From contig NZ_BBXF01000008.1 of NCBI RefSeq assembly GCF_001570585.1, positions 124,001-188,000 of the forward strand: 64,000 nucleotides of DNA, written 5' to 3'. The position numbers and the translations under genes are program-made. The stretch comes from Herbidospora daliensis. Its GTDB lineage: Bacteria > Actinomycetota > Actinomycetes > Streptosporangiales > Streptosporangiaceae. The notes under the pieces are model-generated. The model was not told the origin of the DNA, did not search any database, and saw only the letters and a list, made by a program, of their open reading frames with translations. This document shows positions 41,818-49,552 of this stretch, one piece after another. Numbering within the stretch: position 1 is the first letter of the stretch; each line of letters begins with the position of its first letter.

Positions 41818-43500
41818 TCAACGCCCGGCGACTGTGGCTGTGGGGGAGCCGTAGACGCTGTAGGCAAGCCAGGTCGGATCGCCCGCCTCGTCCATGATGT
41901 CCAGTCGCGCCGCCATCGTCGCCTGACCCAACGGCTTGCCACGTTGACAGAAGTGCTCGTAGAAGCAATCAGCGAACCGGGCTGCCGACGTCGACCGCAC
42001 CCCCCAAAGGGAACCGATGAAAGCACCCGCGCCGATTCGCAGGAACGTGTCGGCCCACCCCGTGTTGGTGCGGATGGCCGGCGCCTGACCTGCTGTGCGG
42101 CATCCGTTGAGGAAGACCAGCGGGTTGCTCTTCCACCGGTTGCGATGCGCAGCCAGCTCGAGGTCGACGGGCCGCAGTTCGCCTCCGTGCAGTCGTACGG
42201 CCGGCCCGTGGGGCAGGGAGTATTCGTGGTGTCCGGCCAGATGCAGGATCCCGGCGAGATCGGCCTCGACGAGGGCGTGCAGATCGTCGAGGTCTTCGAT
42301 GACGGGATCATCGCTGATGGTCTGGACCCTGTTCCGGATCGCCGCCATCTCGGCCGAAAAGCCATCGGCGTGTCCCTCATCACCGGGCTGCGGTGGTGGT
42401 GCGACGCAGACCAGGCGGTTCACGGCCAGCCTTTGCACCCGTTTGTGCCCGTAGGTCCAGCGGACGATCGGCACCGTCTCGGCGAGGAATCCGTTTTCCC
42501 GGTCGCCGTCCACCGGGTAGAGTAGTTCCCACGGGATGACGTCCAGTTCGCTGACGATGGTGAGGGAGCTGATTCGGCCAGCTTGCGCCCAGAACTGCTC
42601 ACGCACCTTCTCGGGCACGATGCCCCATAGTTCGGCTCCCCTGCCTTGAAGCCGGCGGCGGATCAAAGACGAGGAATCGTGAGAGGCTTCACCGGCTGCC
42701 ATGCGTGTCAGTTCATCGACGATGCGTTCGACGATCTGCGATGGATCGGCGGCGAGTCGGCTCACCGACTCGGGAGCGTTCATGACCTCGCCGAGGAATT
42801 GGAAGCGGTATCCGTCGTTGTCGCGCTGGACGTGAAGGGTGACCTCTCCGGGGTCGGGGGGAGCCGAGGAGAGAGCGGTGGCCTGCACTATCGGTTCCTG
42901 GCCGGAGACGACGGTTTGAGCTGCGAGCTGGACTGCGGTCTCACCGAGCAGCGTGCCATTGCGGAAGACGCGCACGGTCACCCTGTGCAGACCTGCGGTG
43001 TGGGCAACGAGGCCGAACCGTACCGGTTCTGAGTCGCCGTCGGCGGGAACGGTCAGTTCGGCTTCCATATCGTCTTTGACGACGAGAGTGGGAGCCCACA
43101 AGGAGATCAGGACCCGAGCTCCGTGGGACGGGACGTCGAAAGCGCGCAGCGCGGCCCCGAGATCGGAGTCTGATCGCGTGATCCGGACGTAGAGGGGCAC
43201 GCGCTGTCCCAAGGCCATGTTCTCCGGCGCCGACACCTCCAGGAACCGGACCAGCTGCGCGGTGCGGTAGCCCTCCTCCTCAGGCACTTGGGTGCGCAGC
43301 CAGGCGCGGGTCTGCTCGTGACGGGTGAGCAGTTTGCGCAGCCTCTGCTTGGCCGCAGGGCCGCTGGGCATGCTCATGGCCAGGTCGAGATCCCGGATGA
43401 AGGTCATGGCAGTGCCGGAGTCTCCGATCAGCGTTGCCGCCAGCGGCCGGATCCGCTCGGCGAGAAGGCGCCACTCCGGCTCGGTCAGCGATGCGCGCAC
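41818..43500 (-). CDS. CHAT protease with N-terminal helical (EAD-like) and beta-sandwich domains
   Basis: A 560-residue protein starting at GTG behind AGGAG. Residues 1-75 form a helical domain ('EPEWRLLAERIRPLAATLIG', 'KQRLRKLLTRHEQTRAWLR') similar in size and place to effector-associated death-like domains. Residues about 85-230 look like a beta sandwich ('GARVLISLWAPTLVVKDDME'). The C-terminal CHAT domain has 'ILHLAGHHEYS' with His424/425 and 'LVFLNGCRTAG' with Cys467, plus 'GAGAFIGSLWGVR'. An active caspase-like protease is likely. Spacing to the upstream CHAT gene is 33 bases and to the TPR gene 56 bases. Confidence 0.85.
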   Translation of the reverse strand: MRASLTEPEWRLLAERIRPLAATLIGDSGTAMTFIRDLDLAMSMPSGPAAKQRLRKLLTRHEQTRAWLRTQVPEEEGYRTAQLVRFLEVSAPENMALGQRVPLYVRITRSDSDLGAALRAFDVPSHGARVLISLWAPTLVVKDDMEAELTVPADGDSEPVRFGLVAHTAGLHRVTVRVFRNGTLLGETAVQLAAQTVVSGQEPIVQATALSSAPPDPGEVTLHVQRDNDGYRFQFLGEVMNAPESVSRLAADPSQIVERIVDELTRMAAGEASHDSSSLIRRRLQGRGAELWGIVPEKVREQFWAQAGRISSLTIVSELDVIPWELLYPVDGDRENGFLAETVPIVRWTYGHKRVQRLAVNRLVCVAPPPQPGDEGHADGFSAEMAAIRNRVQTISDDPVIEDLDDLHALVEADLAGILHLAGHHEYSLPHGPAVRLHGGELRPVDLELAAHRNRWKSNPLVFLNGCRTAGQAPAIRTNTGWADTFLRIGAGAFIGSLWGVRSTSAARFADCFYEHFCQRGKPLGQATMAARLDIMDEAGDPTWLAYSVYGSPTATVAGR

Positions 43501-43533
43501 CGCGGGCTCCTCACAGTCTCCTGCGCGGACGGG

Positions 43534-44838
43534 TCACACTCCGACATGGCAGAACGCCGCCCAGTGGCGAATGGAGGCGTCATCATGTCGCCCGGGTTCG
43601 CGCTGCAGAATCCAGTCGAGGTGCGCATCCGCGACGCCGGGATCCGGCCACGAGGGATCTTCTTCGAAGGCGCGTTCCAAAACCTGCGCCTTCTCCTCGT
43701 TGGTGCTGTCTCGAAGCCAGAGCTGAGCTGTCCTCAAGGCTTGGGCCGGCGACCACGAGGGGCTGCGCCAGTCGCGGTAGAACTCGGTCATCAGCATGCT
43801 CGTCCGCACGTCCGGCACCGCCCACATCGGCGCGACGACACCGGCAGCCCCGGCTTGCAGAAGTCCGGCGGGAAGTCCGATGACCTCGTCCGGCAAGTCC
43901 GTCCCCGGCAGAGAGGCCTCGCATGAGGACAGGACCGCGACCCTGATCTTCAATTCCATCTCCAGCAGATCCCGCACACGAAGCGCCTGCCCGGCCGACA
44001 GCACGAGCCCGCTTTCCAGCGGATTGGTTAGGTCGGCGTAGCCGTGGCAGGCGAAGTGGACGACGTCAGCCGCCCGAAGTCTGCGGCGAACCTCAGGGAG
44101 CACCGCCGCTGACCCGGCGAGGACATTCGCCGTGCCTAGGGTGGCCGCCCTGACCGTGGCCTCTTCCAGTGCCGTGAACGGAATCGGCCGGAAGGCCGCG
44201 GACATGGGCTGTGGATCGATGACGGCCATGACCCTCTCCCTGCCCCGATCGGCGGCGATCTGCCTGGCTGCGGTCAGCGATCTGGCATTGGGCGCATAGC
44301 TGATGGCAGAGGTGTCTAGCGCGTAGCTGCGGCCCGTCGGTTTGGCCTGATCCGGTGTCCAGGCAGCGTGTAGTGGCAGGAGACCGAGCAGTCCGCCGGG
44401 GACCAGGGTGATGGCCGGTTCCGGTCCGATCAGGTCGAAGAGTGGTTCCATGACGGTGTCCCACAGCCACCGCGTGACCGCGTCCAGGTCGGCTTCCCAC
44501 GGCCCGGCGACCGAAGTGGGATCGGTCCGGAATTCGTGGTAGGAACTGAACAACGCCGACACGCGAGTTTTCAGCGAATCCGTGGTCAGGTCGGGGAGCA
44601 CCACGGAGTCGACCCCGCCGTCGGAACGAACGACCATCGCGAGGCCTTCCGCATCGGTCGCGCTTATGTAGCACAGTGGCTGGAACGCGGCGGCGGCTAT
44701 GTCACCGAAGGTCGGAGCCGCGAGGAAATCCGCGTATCCGGGCACCTGGCGAATGTCCTCGACGACATCGTTGAGTTCCCGCCACGCGGCCCGTAGCTCC
44801 TCGAGGTCGTCGCCCTCCACGCCGGCTGGATCACTCAT
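43534..44838 (-). CDS. Stand-alone CHAT protease
   Basis: A 434-residue protein. The N-terminal 140 residues are helical and strand-rich ('LRAAWRELNDVVEDIRQVPGY') and resemble the pre-CHAT part of fused proteins. The CHAT domain has 'DVVHFACHGYADL' with His265, 'VAVLSSCEASLPG' with Cys306, and the C-terminal 'IRHWAAFCHVGV', typical of the family. It opens an operon with the second CHAT gene and the TPR gene. Its target might be the NACHT-operon proteins, a toxin precursor or host machinery; sequence does not tell. Confidence 0.87.
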   Translation of the reverse strand: MSDPAGVEGDDLEELRAAWRELNDVVEDIRQVPGYADFLAAPTFGDIAAAAFQPLCYISATDAEGLAMVVRSDGGVDSVVLPDLTTDSLKTRVSALFSSYHEFRTDPTSVAGPWEADLDAVTRWLWDTVMEPLFDLIGPEPAITLVPGGLLGLLPLHAAWTPDQAKPTGRSYALDTSAISYAPNARSLTAARQIAADRGRERVMAVIDPQPMSAAFRPIPFTALEEATVRAATLGTANVLAGSAAVLPEVRRRLRAADVVHFACHGYADLTNPLESGLVLSAGQALRVRDLLEMELKIRVAVLSSCEASLPGTDLPDEVIGLPAGLLQAGAAGVVAPMWAVPDVRTSMLMTEFYRDWRSPSWSPAQALRTAQLWLRDSTNEEKAQVLERAFEEDPSWPDPGVADAHLDWILQREPGRHDDASIRHWAAFCHVGV

Positions 44839-44943
44839 GGTGAGGATGCTACGCGTCGGGATGATCGTCGCATGGTGACTGCAGTGGAACGCCCGGCTAT
44901 TTCGTTTATGTCGTGAATGCGTAATGTTGAAAGGCGCCGCGAA

Positions 44944-45502
44944 TCAACGGGCGCTCACCGCAACCCTTTGCATGACTATCGGCACGAAGGCCGCCGGGAT
45001 CAGGGCGAAGTGGAGGATGGTGACGGTAAGCCACGCGGGTTCGCTCGTCACCTGGGCGACCGCCATGGCGATGGAAGTCACCATGAGACCCCCGGTGATC
45101 AACAGGTAGACGCCCAGAGTCCGGCTGGAGGTCAGGAACCGCCGAGGTTGCCCGAGCCCGAGCCACCAGCGCAGCGCCCACCACAGGACCAGGCTCGCCA
45201 CGGCCACGACGACGGCCGAGAAGGCCGCCGCTCCGGGGCTCGGCGGCACGTCCTCGTCCAGCGCGCCGAGGCCGAGCCACCCCGTCACGACGAACGGCAC
45301 GAAGCAGAGCCAGGCCGCGAGGTTCAACGCCGAGACGACGCGCCTGCCGGGAACGGTGGCCTGGAGTTCGCGGGACACGGCCCGCCAGAGGTGGACGGCG
45401 GGCCCGATGTCGTCGCCGCCACGCCGCACTCTGATCGCCCGGTAGACCCAGACTGCGGCCACGCCCAGCGCGACGACGATCACCAGCCCCGTCAGCGGGG
45501 AC
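44944..45502 (-). pseudogene. Integral membrane protein truncated by IS copy B
   Basis: Reading leftward from the IS end: 'LVIVVALGVAAVWVYRAIRV', 'LNLAAWLCFVPFVVTGWLGLG', 'AFSAVVVAVASLVLWWALRW' and 'LGVYLLITGGLMVTSIAMAV', four membrane segments, stop at 44944. The frame is open back to the IS terminus at 45503, so the N-terminus was lost to the insertion. No family recognised. Confidence 0.65.
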
Positions 45503-46730
45503 TGTGCCTGCCGATAATTTCATCCGGCCACGTCACGGCCTCGCAGGGCTTCTCTTGTAGGCGGGCTTCGATTCCTGCGGAGGAGCCAGTGCGGCAGGAT
45601 GACCGGTCGTGCTCTTTCGCCTGGCCTATCTCGCTGTCACGAATACCTTCGCGGCGCTGCGGTTGCCGCCGATAGGAGATCGGGACAAAGACGTCGAGAT
45701 CCTCGCCCTGCGTCACCAGATCACCGTCCTCGAACGGCAGCTCGGCGTCGGCGAGAGGGCGCGGTTCGCGCCTGAAGACCGGGCCTTCCTCGCCGCCCTC
45801 CTGACACCGCTGCCCCGCGACGCCCTGCGCCGGCTGAGGCTCCTCGTCCGGCCCGACACCGTCATGCGCTGGCACCGTGACCTGATGAAGCGGCGTCATG
45901 CTCAAGCTTGCGTGCCGAAGCGGCGCGGGCGCCAACCGTCCCTTTCATCCGCGCCCTCGTCCTGCGTCTGGTCCGGGAGAATCCGTCCTGGGGCTACAGG
46001 AGGGTGCACGGAGAGCTCGCCACGCTCGGCATCAAGGTGGCGCCGTACGGTCTGGGAGATCCTCAAGCGGGAAGGCGTCGATCCGGCGCCCGAGCGGGCG
46101 TCCACCACCTGGGCCGACTTCCTGCGCTCCCAAGCCGACGCGCTGCTGGCCTGTGACTTCATCGAAACCATCACCCTTGATGGACGGCGTCAGTACATCC
46201 TGGCCGTCATCGACCACGCCACCAGACGCGTCCGTGTCCTCGGTACCACCGCACACCCGACCGCGCATTGGGTTCCGCAAGCGTTCAAGAACCTGGTGAT
46301 GGATCTGGAGGACGCCGGCTGCCGGGCCCACTATCTGATCCGCGACCGGGACGGCAAGTTCCCCGCGCTCATGGACGAGATCCTCGCCGAGGTCGGTATC
46401 CACACCGTTCTCACCGGTATCCGGATGCCACGGATGAACGCGATCATGGAACGGTGGGTGCGGTCCTGCCGCCGCGAACTCCTCGACCGCTGCCTGCTGT
46501 GGACGAACACCACCTGCGGCACGCCCTACGCGAGCGAACAGCTCTACAACCGGCACCGCGCCCATCAATCCCTTGCCCAGGCGGCCCCACTGCGTCCCGT
46601 CCCGGCTCTGATCATCGATCAGGAACGGATCGCGAGCTTGACGATACGCCGGAGGGACCGGCTCGGCGGAATCCTCCACGAGTACTCACATGCAGCTTGA
46701 GCTGCATGGATGGAATATTCGGCAGGCACA
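45503..46730 (+). mobile_element. Insertion sequence copy B (rve-integrase transposase)
   Basis: The ends TGTGCCTGCCGATAATTTC (45503 on) and the complement of TGTGCCTGCCGAATATTCC (to 46730) match those of copy A. Size is about 1.23 kb, same orientation as copy A. The two copies bracket 17.8 kb containing the whole NACHT/TPR/CHAT cluster. Confidence 0.88.
45609..46700 (+). pseudogene. rve-type transposase of IS copy B, with two compensating indels
   Basis: The 363-codon frame is open throughout, but residues about 106-148 are out of register compared with copy A. A one-base loss after the codons for 'KRRGR' and a two-base loss before 'TVWEILKREG' restore the frame and drop one codon. The normal reading of that stretch ('ENPSWGYRRVHGELATLG') is present in another frame. 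The catalytic region ('LLACDFIETITLDG', 'LIRDRDGKFPALMD', 'NAIMERWVRSCRREL') is intact. The protein may be misfolded or have reduced activity. Confidence 0.7.
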
Positions 46731-46766
46731 ATGCCGACCTCTTCTCGAGGGGTGGATGGCACGCAA

Positions 46767-46833
46767 GTCAAGCAAAGAGACTCCACGGAAGCCGGGGAAA
46801 CACCAGAGCCTCCACCGATCCCGGACCGCTTCA
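46767..46833. repeat. Solo terminus of an IS3-type element
   Basis: The sequence GTCAAGCAAAGAGACTCCAC (46767 on), then GGGGAAACACCAGAGCCTCC and GGACCGCTTCA (to 46833), matches the complement of the left end and the right end of the IS3 copy at 56954-58280. No transposase is attached. It lies 20 bases from the degenerate att site. Confidence 0.6.
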
Positions 46834-46852
46834 AAGAGCCCGAATGGGAAGT

Positions 46853-46897
46853 GGTGGGGCGCCAGGAATTCGAACCTTGAACCTACGGATTAAGAGG
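46853..46897 (-). other. Degenerate tRNA-Lys 3'-end att copy
   Basis: This stretch matches 41 of 45 bases of the att copies at 19528 and 61193. Changes weaken the T-stem and alter the anticodon loop to CTCTTAA, that is anticodon CUU rather than UUU. It probably marks an older integration junction between units 1 and 2, or derives from a tRNA-Lys(CUU) target. Confidence 0.7.
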
Positions 46898-46898
46898 G

Positions 46899-47711
46899 TT
46901 AAATGTCGGTTTCCCTCCGTTGGGCGAATCCCTCTTGCCAGGCGATGGGATTCCACAATCGCACGAACTGCGTTTTCAGGGCGGTGGCCTCGCCGGACAG
47001 TCTGTCGCCCTTCTTGAAGAACCGCCCGGTTGCCGTCGGCCCTGTACAGCCGCGGGCCCAATAGTCGTTGGCCCAGCGGAGGTAGGCCCGATCCGCCTCC
47101 AGGGATGCGAACAACGCGCCCACCAGAAGATTCTTGATCTCAGCGCCGTTCTCGATTGCGTCCACCTGGAGTGCGCTGGCCCGCGCGTGCTGCTCTTTCC
47201 TGGCCCCGGTGATCCGCTGAATGGTCACGAATCCGCTGTGGTCCAGGCAGGCACGTGCCTCGCCTATCGCGGTCCCGAGGTCACCTCGGCTCTGACGGGT
47301 CGATTCGATCAATTCGTCGATCGCCGTGACCTGTGCACGACGGGCCGTCTCGTGGTCGTCGACGGTAGCGGGCGGCTGGGGTGGATCCGTTGAGAACGTC
47401 TCGGCTGGAGAGGGACTCACCTGCTCCTGAACCGTCGCCTCGGGTGATTCGGCCGCAACGGGTGCCGGCTTTCCGACGAGGGGGCTTGGCACGGCGGGAG
47501 TCTCCCGGGCCGCGAGTTCGGCCCGAACGAAGGTGGTCATACCGAACCCGACTGAGATCAGCAGCGCGAGTACCAGACCACCGGCCACCGGGCCGACCGC
47601 CGAACGTCCTGCGCCTTTCCTCCGGCGCCGCCACGCGGAGCCGTGGACGAGACCACCGACCAGGCGCTCCCTGCCCAGGGCGTGTTCTTCCAGCCGATCC
47701 TTGTCATCCAT
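46899..47711 (-). CDS. Membrane-anchored protein of the type VII locus
   Basis: A 270-residue protein from ATG 47711. Residues 1-40 are cytosolic and basic ('SAWRRRRKGAGRS'), residues about 42-65 are one membrane helix ('PVAGGLVLALLISVGFGM'), then a Pro/Ser/Thr-rich stalk and a helical extracytoplasmic domain ('AQVTAIDELIESTRQSRGDLG'). No catalytic motif. It follows a WXG100 gene by 26 bases and its stop abuts the degenerate att site. It may be an ESX-associated membrane component or an effector chaperone; family not recognised. Confidence 0.6.
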   Translation of the reverse strand: MDDKDRLEEHALGRERLVGGLVHGSAWRRRRKGAGRSAVGPVAGGLVLALLISVGFGMTTFVRAELAARETPAVPSPLVGKPAPVAAESPEATVQEQVSPSPAETFSTDPPQPPATVDDHETARRAQVTAIDELIESTRQSRGDLGTAIGEARACLDHSGFVTIQRITGARKEQHARASALQVDAIENGAEIKNLLVGALFASLEADRAYLRWANDYWARGCTGPTATGRFFKKGDRLSGEATALKTQFVRLWNPIAWQEGFAQRRETDI

Positions 47712-47737
47712 GGAGGCCCCCCGCAGGGAAGCATGGG

Positions 47738-48031
47738 TTATGCCTGCAGTGCGCCACGAACGCGGCCCCGCATGGTCTCGACCGATTCCGTGGTCTGCCC
47801 GAGCGATGTCTTGACTTGAGCGAGAATGCCCGCGATTTGGGCGGCGGCGTTGTCCCACTGGTTCTGCACGCCGCGGTAGAGCTCCTGCTCGTCACCTTCC
47901 CAGTTCGCCGTAACGCCAGCGACGAAACCGCCCAGTTCGGCAAGGTTGTTCTCCAGCGCGGACATGGTGGCAGCGAGGTTCGCCTCGGCCTCGCGGGCGA
48001 CTGCGGAATCGTAGCTGTACTTGTCACTCAT
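47738..48031 (-). CDS. WXG100 family ESX secretion target
   Basis: A 97-residue helical hairpin protein: 'AREAEANLAATMSALENNL', the WxG turn 'ANWEGDEQE' in the middle, and 'QWDNAAAQIAGILAQVKTSL' after it. Length, helix content and the central WEG match ESAT-6-like proteins, exported as dimers by EccC-dependent type VII systems. It is followed 36 bases upstream by a second WXG100 gene, the usual paired arrangement. Confidence 0.85.
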   Translation of the reverse strand: MSDKYSYDSAVAREAEANLAATMSALENNLAELGGFVAGVTANWEGDEQELYRGVQNQWDNAAAQIAGILAQVKTSLGQTTESVETMRGRVRGALQA

Positions 48032-48067
48032 CGTGCCCCTCCTGACGGCCGCTGAGCCGGATGGTCG

Positions 48068-48403
48068 TCACCCACGGAATTTGGCGCCGTCCCAGTCGGC
48101 GCTCGCTGCCGTCTGGCTAATGCCGGCCGCCTGTTCAGCGTGATAGGCGTCGTAGAGCTGACCGGCGTTCCCCACGCGGCCGCGGATGGTGGTGAGCGCC
48201 GAGTTGAGGTCGTGGGAGGCCGTCTCCCATCGCTTGGTCAACTGGTCGAAGGACTGGAACGCGGCTCCCTGCCAGACGCCAGGGAGGGCTTCCACGGCCG
48301 CCAGGAACTGGCGCAGGTTGGCATTCAGGTTGTTCACCGAGGTGTCCAAGTTGGTGCCGTGCTTGTTCACGGCATCGCCGGTGATGGAGAACTTCTGTCC
48401 CAC
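48068..48403 (-). CDS. Second WXG100-type ESX protein
   Basis: A 111-residue protein from GTG 48403 behind GAGAGGA. It has 'DTSVNNLNANLRQFLAAVEAL', the turn 'GVWQGAAF' (WxG), and 'FDQLTKRWETASHDLNSALTT'. It pairs with the WXG100 gene downstream and is probably its secretion partner. The C-terminus is about 10 residues longer than the typical 100. A different frame spanning to 49111 is a shadow. Confidence 0.83.
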   Translation of the reverse strand: MGQKFSITGDAVNKHGTNLDTSVNNLNANLRQFLAAVEALPGVWQGAAFQSFDQLTKRWETASHDLNSALTTIRGRVGNAGQLYDAYHAEQAAGISQTAASADWDGAKFRG

Positions 48404-48405
48404 CG

Positions 48406-49101
48406 TCAATCCTCTCTGGTCGGGGTGTCGTCGGGCTGGTCGGCTGGCACTGCGCGCGTGGCCGCGCGCAGCCGCGAACGCAGGTCGGCCTGTGGTGCCG
48501 CTTTGGGCAGGTCGGGTTCGAGAGAGGTGGCCATCCGGCGCACCGTCTTGGTCATGAGCTCGGCGTGGGCCGCGTTGGTGGTGGCGCCGGTGCAGAGCGC
48601 GGTCCACGTAGTGCCGGGCACGGGCAGATAGATCTGGGTGTCGAAGGTGCACCCCTCGGCCATGAGCCAGGGAAGCGGCTGGTCCCACTCGGTGCGCCCC
48701 GCCACCTGCAGCCCGGTCGCCAGATCGGTCTGCATGATCTCCTGAGTGCCCTGTTCGCCCGCCACCAACTGGACGAAGGCTAGGTCGGGCTCGATGGGCG
48801 CCGAATCGAACCATGCCAGGGTGAGCGTGCCGATGAAGGGCGGCCCGGCGGCAGAGGCGAACTTCGTCGCGGACACGCAGGCACCGGTCGCGCGGGCCAC
48901 CGCAGCCACGTCGGCGAGAATGCGCAGGGCTCCGCGCCGTTCCGCGCCGGACAGCCGTCGCGCCCCTTCTTTTTGGACGTCCAGGAGAGCCTCTGTGCTG
49001 CGCTGCCAACCCTCGGCGGAGGTGTCGAAAATCGTCCAGTCGTCGGGCACCTCGACCCGAAAGGCGAATGGGGGCAGGACCGCCCGACTTTCGCGGGTCA
49101 T
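48406..49101 (-). CDS. Hypothetical protein in the ESX operon
   Basis: A 231-residue soluble protein: 'PPFAFRVEVPDDWTIFDTSA', 'FIGTLTLAWFDSAPIEPDLA', 'LPVPGTTWTALCTGATTNAA'. It is an alpha/beta fold without signal or membrane helices. The N-terminal 'F.VEVPDDW' pattern occurs in actinobacterial proteins of ESX loci, but I cannot name the family. Start overlaps the upstream gene stop (ATGA); stop is 2 bases before the WXG100 start. Probably a specific chaperone or regulator. Confidence 0.65.
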   Translation of the reverse strand: MTRESRAVLPPFAFRVEVPDDWTIFDTSAEGWQRSTEALLDVQKEGARRLSGAERRGALRILADVAAVARATGACVSATKFASAAGPPFIGTLTLAWFDSAPIEPDLAFVQLVAGEQGTQEIMQTDLATGLQVAGRTEWDQPLPWLMAEGCTFDTQIYLPVPGTTWTALCTGATTNAAHAELMTKTVRRMATSLEPDLPKAAPQADLRSRLRAATRAVPADQPDDTPTRED

Positions 49102-49391
49102 GATTCCTCACCCCGGAAAGCGGCCGCGAGGGCCTGATCGTGCTCGCCCATCAACTGGCCGATATTCGTGGCCTTCTCTCCCCATGATCCAGTCTTCTGC
49201 ACAAGGCGCTGGGTGGCATTGTCCCAGTCTTCCCTGAAGTCCTTCAGCGCCGAGGTGATCTCCTCGTACTCCTCGGCGCCGGTCGCCTCGGGAAAGACGG
49301 CACCGAATCGGACGGTTTCGGAGACATCCCGAAGTTGGGACCCCAAATTCTGCAATGTCGAGAGCCGTACGCTGAAGTGAGACGAAACCAT
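49098..49391 (-). CDS. Small helical ESX-type protein (WXG100-superfamily-like)
   Basis: A 97-residue helical protein, 'HFSVRLSTLQNLGSQLRDVSE', 'EYEEITSALKDFREDWDNATQ', 'SWGEKATNIGQLMGEHDQAL'. It fits the EspC/DUF2580-like group of type VII substrates or chaperones. The ATG at 49391 is preferred for its AAGG spacing; codons at 49397 or 49448 are alternatives. First gene of the minus-strand operon 49391-46899 and divergent from the toxin gene. Confidence 0.65.
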   Translation of the reverse strand: MVSSHFSVRLSTLQNLGSQLRDVSETVRFGAVFPEATGAEEYEEITSALKDFREDWDNATQRLVQKTGSWGEKATNIGQLMGEHDQALAAAFRGEES

Positions 49392-49552
49392 GCGCATGAC
49401 CTTGAAGATAGGCAAATCGTATGGAATGCACGCTACCATAGCCATCATCAGGAGTCAGGTCTAGGTTACTGTCACCCCACCCTCAAGGGCGCAGTCGCTT
49501 CCGATTGCGACATTTGGGGATTTTTGCTGTCTGATTCAGGGAGGAAACGCGC

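Noticed and set aside
48068-49111. 347-codon minus frame joining two ESX genes
   Set aside because: The first two thirds are out of frame with the 231-residue protein; only the last 111 codons (WXG100) are real.
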